Below are positions 1-5,691 of a stretch of DNA of 5,923 nt, piece by piece. The notes below the pieces were generated by a model. That model had not been told where the DNA came from and ran no database searches. It saw only the letters and a program-made list of their open reading frames with translations. The stretch comes from an uncultured Mycoplasmatota bacterium (GTDB lineage Bacteria; Bacillota_I; Bacilli_A; RF39; UBA660): contig CANRVM010000069.1 in assembly GCA_947643295.1 (NCBI GenBank), positions 1-5,923 of the forward strand, given 5' to 3'. Each line of letters opens with the position of its first letter. Position 1 is the stretch's first letter. The position numbers and the translations under genes are program-made.

Positions 1-33
1 AATGCATTATCTGAATATTTATTTAGAATATAA
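1..33 (+). CDS. possible C-terminal tail of an upstream gene (partial)
   Basis: Frame 1 is open from the window edge for ten codons (NALSEYLFRI) and ends in TAA. The ribosome binding site of the next gene (AAGAAGGTG) begins directly after this stop, which is the usual spacing of a plus-strand operon. Ten codons are far too few to name a product. The call rests only on context and could be chance. Confidence 0.25.
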   Translation, partial: NALSEYLFRI

Positions 34-45
34 GAAGGTGTTAAG

Positions 46-564
46 ATGCCCTATCATTATAGTAATGAAGTAAAATTATTTATGGTTTTTGATATTTTAG
101 GAGATACCGTAAGAACAGGACCACAATTATGGTTTATCAATCGAAAAAGATTAGAAGATGTAAAAAATCATATCTTTGATTTATTATTAATCGCTAGGAT
201 TTTACAAAAACGACTTCCTAATAACCTAGATTTTCATAAAATAAATGATTATATTTTATGTCATGACCTACCTGAAGCCATTACGGGAGATATTACAAAA
301 TTTGAAGGTGTTCCAAAAGAAGAAATAGAGAGAGTAACAAAAATTGCCATTGATTACTTGGCTGATAAATTTAGTGAAGTATTAGATCTTAACGAAATAC
401 TATATAATTACGAAAATAGAGTCGATATCGAATCAAAAGTAGTCCATATGATAGATAAAATGCATTCTGCCTCCACTTTTATCAAGTATCAAAGTGAACA
501 AACTATTGATATGGATAATCCCAAGATATTAAAAATCTTAAGAGAACACCCTTTTGTTGTTTAA
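46..564 (+). CDS. HD-domain phosphohydrolase (YfbR/HDDC2-like 5'-nucleotidase family), probably cut short by a nonsense codon
   Basis: A 172-residue soluble protein, starting at an ATG with a good ribosome binding site (AAGAAGGTG, about 8 bases upstream). The HD metal site is visible: H42 in the first helix pair, the H73-D74 doublet inside CHDLPEAITGDI, with E77 two residues beyond, and a late Asp at D137 (MIDKM). In the YfbR/HDDC2 family these residues hold a divalent metal and remove phosphate from nucleoside 5'-monophosphates. The substrate here is not shown. All catalytic residues lie before the stop, so this part may still fold and work. The frame stays open in phase after the TAA at 562-564 (next entry), so the ancestral protein was probably about 253 residues. 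No functional link to the sporulation genes is apparent. Confidence 0.8.
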   Translation: MPYHYSNEVKLFMVFDILGDTVRTGPQLWFINRKRLEDVKNHIFDLLLIARILQKRLPNNLDFHKINDYILCHDLPEAITGDITKFEGVPKEEIERVTKIAIDYLADKFSEVLDLNEILYNYENRVDIESKVVHMIDKMHSASTFIKYQSEQTIDMDNPKILKILREHPFVV

Positions 565-807
565 AAAAGAAAAGAAGGAAAAGATTTAGGTGATATTTTC
601 TTTGAATTTCATATGATGGAAGTAACTATCTCTGATGAAGAGTGTAAAAAATACGCTATTAGTAGAGAGATGGCTAACGAAATAGTCACTGTAATCAAAG
701 GCTTTGCTAACGAATTATACGATCAAAAACAACAAAAAACTTTATTAACAACTAAGAAAGATTTCCCAAAAGAAGCTATGAAATATAACAGAGATAAAAA
801 TATTTAA
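565..807 (+). pseudogene. in-phase C-terminal remainder of the HD-domain gene, after a TAA stop
   Basis: Directly after the TAA at 562-564 the same frame stays open for 80 codons to the TAA at 805-807. The residues look like real protein: an amphipathic stretch with GKDLGDIFFEFHMMEV, then ISDEECKKYAISREMANEI and a basic tail. An ATG at 613 could open a separate 64-residue protein. However, no Shine-Dalgarno sequence stands before it, and the sensible-looking sequence begins upstream of that ATG. The simplest reading is one gene interrupted by a single-base change (for example GAA or CAA to TAA). A terminator overlaps the final stop, as expected for the true gene end. Alternatives are a small independent gene or a sequencing error at 562. 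Confidence 0.6.
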
Positions 808-1513
808 AATTGGATATTATTCCAATTTTTTAGTTTATAAGCAATTATTTTTTTCCTTTTAGAAAGATCATATCTTAAGGATGAAGAATAACATAAATAG
901 GAAACAAACAAAGATAGGATAATCATACCCCATTACAAGTAAATCGGTAATAAATAGTGATAATAATAAATAAAAAAGGTAAACATAATTAATTTTTTAT
1001 CTATATAAGCAAAGATATTGTAAAAAATATCATAAACACATTAAATCCTATATTCATAAAAATATTAAGTATTGATACTTTTTGATAAGTAGACTTTTCT
1101 GATAGATTATTATTACTCATACAAGTAGTTCAAATATAAGTCTTTGTTTCTTCAATAGGAAGCTTATCAAAAAGCTAAAAGTAGCCATAATTATTCATAA
1201 AAAAAGAATCTATATAAGTGAAAGTATATTTAAAACTTAACTTAAAATATACTTGGGCATAACAAGCGACATCAAAAAAAAGAAGAGAAGATAAATTAAA
1301 AAAATACCTAGAAAGCATTAAGTATGACTGAATAACAAGTGTTAATACAATCATAGATTACCATTCGTACTTGTGTACAAGCATCAACAGCAAAATGGAT
1401 AAAAGTTAATAGTAATTGATAAACAGGAAAAAAGATAAGAATAAAAATAGATATATTTTTCTTTCTATGAAAAATTTATCTGATATGCTTTTTTTATCAT
1501 AACTCCACATCAT
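804..1513 (-). pseudogene. possible decayed membrane-protein gene in an otherwise gene-free stretch
   Basis: No intact gene is visible between 832 and 1600 on either strand. The minus strand, read from 1513 down, gives a chain of hydrophobic pieces in shifting frames. The first starts with Met-Met at 1513 (MMWSYDKKSISDKFFIERK, then a hydrophobic run to a TAA). Next come a second-frame piece containing HFAVDACTQVRMVIYDCI and a third piece ending MSLVMPKYILS. The last is a 79-codon stretch (1040-804) with one internal TAA at 935-933, ending in a basic tail (LRYDLSKRKKIIAYKLKN). This looks like a polytopic membrane protein of roughly 230 residues broken by frameshifts and stops. I do not recognise the family. 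A T-rich strand easily gives hydrophobic translations by chance, so the call is tentative. Confidence 0.3.
806..831 (+). terminator. intrinsic terminator after the HD-domain gene
   Basis: A perfect 9-bp stem (AAAATTGGA at 806-814 with TCCAATTTT at 821-829) encloses a six-base TATTAT loop. It ends in a run of six T (826-831). The stem begins inside the stop codon at 805-807. This supports transcription of the HD gene through to 807. Confidence 0.75.
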
Positions 1514-1600
1514 TTTCTATCATTATATAATGCAAAAAGAAAAAACGTTTTTTTATCATATAGAATAAATTCTCTACAGCATAAAATTTAGATTACATAG

Positions 1601-1633
1601 AAAAACTTTCCATTTTATTCTAATAGAAAGTTT
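1601..1633 (-). terminator. intrinsic terminator after spoVAE
   Basis: Read on the minus strand, AAACTTTC (1633-1626) pairs with GAAAGTTT (1610-1603). The stem can extend by a T-G wobble and three A/T pairs, giving about 12 bp with a seven-base loop. It is followed by a T-run (1605-1601). It lies about 27 bases past the spoVAE stop and closes the spoVA operon. Confidence 0.7.
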
Positions 1634-1659
1634 AATTTTTTTACTATAAATAAATCTTA

Positions 1660-2010
1660 TTAATTTTTAGGTTTAAAAATAAGTGCAAACAGAAAGGAAA
1701 AGATAATAGCTGAGGTAATACCTGCTGCGGTTAAGTCAAACATTCCTGCAATAATTCCCATAATTCCCATATTATTAGCCTCTGCTAGAGCACCATGTAT
1801 TAGAGAATGACCAAAACTAGTAATAGGAACAAGAGCACCTCCGCCAACTTTTACAATAATTTTATCATAAAAACTAAAGCTATCTAAAAAGGCACCTAAT
1901 ACAACAAGCATACTAGTAATATGTCCTGGAGTTAATTTCGTATTATCCAGTATTAATTGTGAAATAAGACAAATCACTCCACAGAACAAAAATGAATTAA
2001 GTAGTAACAT
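1660..2010 (-). CDS. spoVAE: SpoVAE (SpoVAEb-type) spore membrane protein of the dipicolinate channel
   Basis: A 116-residue integral membrane protein, matching the usual SpoVAEb length. It has about four hydrophobic segments: near residues 3-22, 30-48, 56-74 and 85-112. The conserved GGGALVPITSFGHSL motif (about 56-70) is the family signature and resembles the GLLIPITGFAHSM motif of SpoVAC two genes upstream, so the two are paralogues. SpoVA proteins sit in the forespore inner membrane and carry Ca-dipicolinic acid in during sporulation and out at germination. The start is well supported: GGAGGCGG lies just upstream, and the ATG shares its A with the spoVAD TAA stop (TAATG), which implies coupled translation. 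It is the last gene of the operon and is followed by a terminator. Confidence 0.93.
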   Translation of the reverse strand: MLLLNSFLFCGVICLISQLILDNTKLTPGHITSMLVVLGAFLDSFSFYDKIIVKVGGGALVPITSFGHSLIHGALAEANNMGIMGIIAGMFDLTAAGITSAIIFSFLFALIFKPKN

Positions 2011-3002
2011 TATACCGCCTCCAAACTAATTGCATGTGCAATACTTAATATATTTTGACCTTGAAAAAGAGTTGTTGGAGAATACATCGCACCTGTTGCT
2101 ACTATTAGTACTTTCTTTATCTCTTTTTTCTTAAGTCTTTCCATAATATAAGAGTAGTTAACAAGAGCACTACACACAGGACCACTACCACCTGCTAAGC
2201 ATTCTTCTTGTGCATCCAAATTATAAAGCATTACTCCGCAATCATTATAATTTTTTGCAATATCAATTTTATATTCTTCCTGAAGGTAAGTAGTTAAAAT
2301 ATTTTTTCCATATTTGCCTAAATCTCCTGTTAGGATTAAATCATAATACTTAGGATCACGTTTCATATCTTTTAAATGTTTATTGATGGTATATGCGGCA
2401 GCACCACTCATTGCCCCACCCATATTATTAGGATCACTTTGATTATAATCAATTAAAGTTCCTATTGTAGAAGATTCGACTTTTATTTGTGTTTTTTCTT
2501 CTGTTAATAGTATCGACGCAGCACCAGTTGCCGTAAAAGTAGCACCATGTGGCTTTGGCGCACCATACTCTGTTGGATTTCGAAATTGTTTCTCACTAGT
2601 CATATTATGAGAAGAAGTAACACATAAGGCATTTTTTATTCTTTTACTATCAATTAAACTACTTGCAATAATCAACTCTTCTACACTAGTAGCACAAGCA
2701 TCATAGACTCCAAAATAAGCTGTTTTTAAATCCTTACTTCCAAATGTAGTAGCTGTTATTTGATTGGATAAATCTCCACCAATCGTTAAATCAATTTGAT
2801 CTTTTTTTCCTTGGGTTTTCTTAAGAAGGATTTGAATACTTTCTTCTACTGATCTTTGCTCTGCTAATTCAAAAGAATCCATACCAAAGTATAAATCTTT
2901 ATAAGTTTTATCAAAATAACTTCCTAATGGCCCATCTTTTTCGTAAGGACCTGCTACTGTTGCTGTATCCTTTATATATACATTCTTATATTTAAATGTC
3001 AT
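2010..3002 (-). CDS. spoVAD: SpoVAD, dipicolinate-binding protein with thiolase-like fold
   Basis: A 330-residue soluble protein, close to the roughly 338 residues of the Bacillus protein. SpoVAD has a thiolase/ketoacyl-synthase fold but binds dipicolinic acid instead of doing acyl chemistry. It docks on the outer face of the spore inner membrane with SpoVAC and SpoVAE. Visible landmarks are GGDLSNQ (75-81), YDACATSVEEL (100-110, with C103 at the thiolase nucleophile position), RNPTEYGAPKPHGATFTATG (141-160), and a C-terminal GGSGPVCSA stretch before VATGAMYSP. Its ATG overlaps the spoVAC stop (ATGA), and a strong ribosome binding site, AGGAGGT, lies inside the end of spoVAC. No stop or frameshift is seen. 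Confidence 0.95.
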   Translation of the reverse strand: MTFKYKNVYIKDTATVAGPYEKDGPLGSYFDKTYKDLYFGMDSFELAEQRSVEESIQILLKKTQGKKDQIDLTIGGDLSNQITATTFGSKDLKTAYFGVYDACATSVEELIIASSLIDSKRIKNALCVTSSHNMTSEKQFRNPTEYGAPKPHGATFTATGAASILLTEEKTQIKVESSTIGTLIDYNQSDPNNMGGAMSGAAAYTINKHLKDMKRDPKYYDLILTGDLGKYGKNILTTYLQEEYKIDIAKNYNDCGVMLYNLDAQEECLAGGSGPVCSALVNYSYIMERLKKKEIKKVLIVATGAMYSPTTLFQGQNILSIAHAISLEAV

Positions 3003-3442
3003 ATGCTACCTCCTATTAAATACCGAATCAGTCCAAAGAACCAAGCGGAAACAACACCATATAAAATAACAGAACCTGCTAATTTAAACATATTAGAACC
3101 AAATCCACTAATAGGACCTTCCTTTTTGTAATCTAAAATGGCAGAAGTCATCGAATGGGCAAAACCAGTAATCGGAATTAGAAGTCCGCACTTAAATTTG
3201 GTAACTAATTTATCAAAAAATCCCAATGCCGTACATAAAGAAGCAATAAAGATTAAGATAACACTCATATAAGTAGATGCCTCATTTCTAGAAATCTTAA
3301 AATAATAACACAAAAGTTGTATAATTCCTTCTCCCAACATTCCTACAAGCCCACCAACTAAGAAAGCAATCAGTGCATTCTTTCCTCGTTCTTCTGGAGC
3401 TTTATTATTATCTACTACTCTCTGATATTTTTTATTTTCCAT
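2999..3442 (-). CDS. spoVAC: SpoVAC spore membrane channel protein
   Basis: A 147-residue membrane protein, near the usual length of about 150. It has a polar N-terminus (residues 1-20) and hydrophobic segments near 22-46, 55-76, 86-104 and 118-144. The GLLIPITGFAHSM motif (86-98) is the SpoVAC/SpoVAE signature. SpoVAC is thought to be the pore-forming, mechanosensitive part of the dipicolinate channel. I chose the ATG at 3442 (protein begins MENKKYQR) because GGTGAT lies just upstream. The frame is open further up to a TTG at 3487, but that codon has no ribosome binding site and would run into the T-run of a terminator-like hairpin. The stop overlaps the spoVAD start by four bases. Confidence 0.93.
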   Translation of the reverse strand: MENKKYQRVVDNNKAPEERGKNALIAFLVGGLVGMLGEGIIQLLCYYFKISRNEASTYMSVILIFIASLCTALGFFDKLVTKFKCGLLIPITGFAHSMTSAILDYKKEGPISGFGSNMFKLAGSVILYGVVSAWFFGLIRYLIGGSI

Positions 3443-3456
3443 AGTATCACCATTTT

Positions 3457-3485
3457 TACTATGTACATATTTTATGATTTCATAC
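3457..3485 (-). promoter_or_regulatory. weak candidate sigma-G-type promoter for spoVAC
   Basis: GTATG (3485-3481) fits the Bacillus sigma-G -35 pattern. After a 17-base spacer, CATAGTA (3463-3457) fits six of seven positions of the -10 pattern CATWHTA. It lies just past the T-run of the hairpin that follows sigF, where a separate spoVA promoter would be expected. Against it, transcription would begin only about eight bases before the ATG and would cut into the GGTGAT ribosome binding site. Confidence 0.22.
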
Positions 3486-3518
3486 AAAAAAATACCTAAA
3501 ATATCAAAATATTTTAAG
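3486..3518 (-). terminator. hairpin and T-run between sigF and spoVAC
   Basis: On the minus strand, CTTAAAATA (3518-3510) pairs with TATTTTAGG (3503-3495). This gives nine base pairs including one G-T wobble, with a six-base loop. After two bases comes a run of seven T (3492-3486). The stem is AT-rich and therefore weak, so it may be a leaky terminator that lets some sigF transcripts continue into spoVA. Confidence 0.5.
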
Positions 3519-3528
3519 CATCTTATGA

Positions 3529-4170
3529 CTATAACCTTGTTTTTAACTTTTCTAGTATCTTCGTCTCTTTTCTAGAAACCTGCACTTGACTAATTCCTAA
3601 CTCTCTTGATGTTTCACTTTGTGTTAAGTCATTATAATATCTTGAATAAATTATCTGTTTCTCTAAAGGATCTAATTTTTCAATTTCACTTTTTAAATCT
3701 AAAATATTTGGATTATATTCCTGTTCTTCCACTCTTACCGAATTGTACAAGCTATCATTTTCTTCTTGATAACAGAAATCCAGACTTTGAACATCCTGTG
3801 TAATACTATCAATTTCTTGTATTTTCTTATCATCGATTTCTAAGAAAACTGACAATTCTTCTATCGTTGGCTCTCTTGATAACTTTTGTCTTAATAAATC
3901 TCTTGTATTATTGATAGACTGTTTTAATTTTAAAACATCTCTACTAACTCTTAACCCTACATTCTCCCTCATATATTTGGTAACTTCACCTAAAATATAT
4001 TTATAGGCATAGGTTGAAAATTTAACACCCATACTACTATCGAATTTTTTAGAAGCATCTATTAGTCCTATTATTCCTACTTGATATAAATCATCTTTAT
4101 CATAATATCCATGATATTTATTAATAATACTATAAACTAAACCTTCATTCTCTAGTACTTGGTCTAACAT
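3529..4170 (-). CDS. sigF: RNA polymerase sporulation sigma factor F
   Basis: A 213-residue sigma-70-family factor, the first forespore-specific sigma. Region 2 spans about 7-70, with DDLYQVGIIGLIDASKKFD (26-44) for core binding and FSTYAYKYILGEVTKYMREN (51-70) for -10 recognition. Region 3 spans about 75-125. Region 4 spans about 160-210, with the helix-turn-helix around ELGISQVQVSR (190-200), nearly identical to Bacillus sigma-F. Position between a SpoIIAA-like gene and spoVAC-AD-AE supports sigF over sigG. The N-terminus is about 30 residues shorter than in Bacillus (about 255 residues), and an in-frame TGA at 4191-4189 rules out a longer start. The ATG follows the upstream TAG by two bases with no clear ribosome binding site, so translation is probably coupled. 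spoIIAB, which normally precedes it, is absent. Confidence 0.93.
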   Translation of the reverse strand: MLDQVLENEGLVYSIINKYHGYYDKDDLYQVGIIGLIDASKKFDSSMGVKFSTYAYKYILGEVTKYMRENVGLRVSRDVLKLKQSINNTRDLLRQKLSREPTIEELSVFLEIDDKKIQEIDSITQDVQSLDFCYQEENDSLYNSVRVEEQEYNPNILDLKSEIEKLDPLEKQIIYSRYYNDLTQSETSRELGISQVQVSRKETKILEKLKTRL

Positions 4171-4172
4171 AT

Positions 4173-4511
4173 CTATAAACTCAAATATTCAAATGCTTCT
4201 ATTTTTTCATTTACATAAAATAATCGATCTTTTGTAAACCCAATTTTTCTTTTATTTCCATCGGACATACCACATACAACCACCTTTCCACAATTTAAAA
4301 ATATTTCTACCAATTTACCTTGAATTTTAGAAAATATTCCTTCTTCTACTTTTGATATATAAGTGAAATCAAAAACAAAATTAGAAATTCCTTGTCTATA
4401 TAATAGATAATTTATTTCCTTCCCTAAGGTAGTAAATGTTTGTTGATCAATATTCCCTTCTAGTTCAAGGAATAAAATACCTTTTCTTACTTCTTTATTT
4501 ATCTCTAACAT
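4173..4511 (-). CDS. spoIIAA: SpoIIAA-like STAS-domain protein lacking the phosphorylated serine
   Basis: A 112-residue single STAS domain, close to the roughly 117 residues of SpoIIAA. The N-terminal strand pattern ILFLELEGNIDQQT (12-25) matches the LTGELDHHT region of Bacillus SpoIIAA. GKVVVCGMS (75-83) matches its later GEMVVCAIS. Between V46 and C80 the two align without gaps from my memory of the Bacillus protein. There the conserved Asp-Ser-Ser-Gly reads E56-E57-G58-I59, so the regulatory serine (Ser58 in Bacillus) is Glu. Normally unphosphorylated SpoIIAA frees sigma-F from SpoIIAB, and phosphorylation by SpoIIAB switches it off. With the kinase gene missing next door and the site gone, this protein may be constitutive, mimic the phospho-form, or have a new partner. 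The ATG has a strong GAGGTGAT site. Position directly before sigF is the main reason for the name; a generic divergent STAS protein is possible. Confidence 0.75.
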   Translation of the reverse strand: MLEINKEVRKGILFLELEGNIDQQTFTTLGKEINYLLYRQGISNFVFDFTYISKVEEGIFSKIQGKLVEIFLNCGKVVVCGMSDGNKRKIGFTKDRLFYVNEKIEAFEYLSL

Positions 4512-4532
4512 ATTATCACCTCAGTTTATTAC

Positions 4533-4564
4533 AGTATAACGGATTAAAAATTTTTTTGTTGCAA
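4533..4564 (-). promoter_or_regulatory. sigma-A-like promoter of the spoIIAA-sigF operon with a long spacer
   Basis: TATACT (4538-4533) is a good -10 box, placed 21 bases before the ATG. The best -35-like hexamer, TTGCAA (4564-4559), is 20 bases upstream instead of the usual 17. An over-long spacer with adjoining Spo0A boxes is the layout of Spo0A-activated sigma-A promoters such as spoIIG. A sigma-H reading is also possible, because GTCGAAT inside the adjacent Spo0A box resembles a sigma-H -10 element. Confidence 0.5.
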
Positions 4565-4597
4565 TTCGACAAAATCTGTCAAAACTTTCATTCGACA
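4565..4597 (-). promoter_or_regulatory. cluster of Spo0A boxes upstream of spoIIAA-sigF
   Basis: TGTCGAA, the Bacillus Spo0A-box consensus, occurs exactly twice on the minus strand, at 4597-4591 and 4571-4565, 26 bases apart. A third site in the opposite direction, TGTCAAA at 4577-4583, differs at one base. Spo0A~P binds such boxes to start sporulation genes, and the spoIIA operon is one of its classical targets. The inner box abuts the TTGCAA -35-like element. Confidence 0.75.
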
Positions 4598-4622
4598 AAA
4601 AAAGAGAATTTTTTTATTCTCT
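4597..4622 (-). terminator. intrinsic terminator after the lipid kinase gene
   Basis: On the minus strand AGAGAAT (4622-4616) pairs perfectly with ATTCTCT (4609-4603) around a six-base A loop. A T-run (4602-4597) follows. It lies 17 bases past the kinase stop. Its T-run reaches the first base of the outer Spo0A box, so kinase transcription is separated from the sporulation operon. Confidence 0.75.
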
Positions 4623-4638
4623 ATCTTATTATAGTCTT

Positions 4639-5577
4639 CTACTTATTTTCTTCCTTTTCTTTTTGAAATAATTTTACAATATTTTCTTTTGGTAACATCA
4701 TCTTGGTATGTTTATCAATTCGAAAAGAAAACCTTTTACGATAACTTTTATATTCTTCTCCATCAATACACCAAGATACTTTAGGAGACTGTAAAAATTC
4801 AATTTCTAAATTATCGGTTTGATAATAAGTAATCCCTGGAACTTCTTTTGCGTCCATATTGGTAAGTAATAAAAACATCTTCATCATTTCTGCTTTACTT
4901 TTTACATGACAAAAAGCCACTTCAAACATATTATCATCCAATTTAACGTCATAATAAATATCATCAACGCCTGCTACTCTACTTGCATTGGTGATAAAAA
5001 AGAAAGAGTATTTTCCTTCATAAGTCTTATGATCAATTGTATACCGAATATCATAAGAATTAATTTTATGTTTTAATTGTTTTAATCCATACATAATATA
5101 AGCAATTTTACCATATTTCTTTTTTAAATTCCTAGGAGTATTATAGGCCATATCAATATAATCACCCAAACAGGCAACATAAACAAAAGGGGTATTATTA
5201 ATAAAACAAACATCTACATTTTTTTGAACACCTTGTAATAAAAGTTCTAAATTTTTAACATAGTTTTTGGTATAACCGTACATATTACCTACATCATTTG
5301 TCGTACCCATCGGAAGATTCGCCAGCGTTAATCTTTTTTTTCTTTGTAAATTTCCACTTACTACTTCATTTAATGTGCCATCTCCACCAGCACTAATCAC
5401 TAAATCAATATCATCTGAAAGATTTTTTACAATTTCAGTAGCGTCCTTTTTCTTGTTTGTATAAAGAACTTCTAACTCATAATCATATTTTCTTAAGATA
5501 TCATAAAAGGTTTGTAACATTTCTTTTTTCTTTATTTTCCCACTATAGGGATTATAAATCATCACACTTTTTTTCAT
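4639..5577 (-). CDS. dagK: diacylglycerol kinase family lipid kinase (DagK/DgkB/YegS-like)
   Basis: A 312-residue soluble kinase, the usual length for this family. Motifs in order are YNPYSGK (8-14) near the N-terminus, the nucleotide-binding GGDGT (64-68) followed by LNEVV, GTTND (91-95), a second-domain motif LDDNMFEV (213-220), and DGE (272-274) near the C-terminus, which supplies acidic active-site residues. Members transfer phosphate from ATP to diacylglycerol, returning it to phosphatidic acid for phospholipid synthesis; some act on other lipids. No transmembrane segment is evident, so it probably binds the membrane surface. The ATG is preceded by GGGGTGATG. It has its own promoter and terminator, so it is a single-gene unit. 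Nothing in the sequence ties it to sporulation beyond position. The exact substrate is not certain. Confidence 0.88.
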   Translation of the reverse strand: MKKSVMIYNPYSGKIKKKEMLQTFYDILRKYDYELEVLYTNKKKDATEIVKNLSDDIDLVISAGGDGTLNEVVSGNLQRKKRLTLANLPMGTTNDVGNMYGYTKNYVKNLELLLQGVQKNVDVCFINNTPFVYVACLGDYIDMAYNTPRNLKKKYGKIAYIMYGLKQLKHKINSYDIRYTIDHKTYEGKYSFFFITNASRVAGVDDIYYDVKLDDNMFEVAFCHVKSKAEMMKMFLLLTNMDAKEVPGITYYQTDNLEIEFLQSPKVSWCIDGEEYKSYRKRFSFRIDKHTKMMLPKENIVKLFQKEKEENK

Positions 5578-5599
5578 TTCATCACCCCAAGATATGGAT

Positions 5600-5608
5600 A
5601 TTATACCA
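5600..5608 (-). promoter_or_regulatory. extended -10 promoter for the lipid kinase gene
   Basis: TGGTATAAT on the minus strand (5608-5600) is a perfect -10 box with the TGn extension. It lies 22 bases before the kinase ATG. The -35 region (TTTTAA, 17 bases upstream) is poor, which is acceptable for an extended -10 promoter. Transcription would start near 5593. Confidence 0.6.
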
Positions 5609-5691
5609 TATGAGCTCGTGAATTAAAATTCATATTTAAATTTTATTTTTAAAGAAGAAAAAATATGTAGTATTCTTCTATTACTTAAAAC

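Noticed and set aside
613..807. A separate 64-residue gene starting at the ATG at 613
   Set aside because: It has no ribosome binding site, and protein-like sequence in the same frame begins well before this ATG and is in phase with the HD gene. It is better explained as the tail of that gene.
1540..1554. Palindrome AAAAAACGTTTTTTT as a terminator or protein site
   Set aside because: It has no loop, so it cannot form a normal hairpin, and runs of A and T are common in this stretch by composition.
3443..3487. Longer SpoVAC starting at the TTG at 3487
   Set aside because: There is no ribosome binding site for the TTG, the added 15 residues do not fit the usual length, and the ATG at 3442 has GGTGAT in front of it.
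3606..3803. Plus-strand open frame of 65 codons
   Set aside because: It lies wholly within sigF on the opposite strand, has no ribosome binding site and shows no recognisable protein features.
4436..4666. Plus-strand open frame of 76 codons
   Set aside because: It runs across the SpoIIAA-like gene start, the Spo0A boxes and the kinase terminator. Its hydrophobic translation comes from T-rich DNA.
5651..5679. Hairpin AGAAGAA/TTCTTCT as terminator of the winged-helix gene
   Set aside because: The 13-base loop is large, the stem is short, and the T-run after it is only about three bases, so support is too weak.
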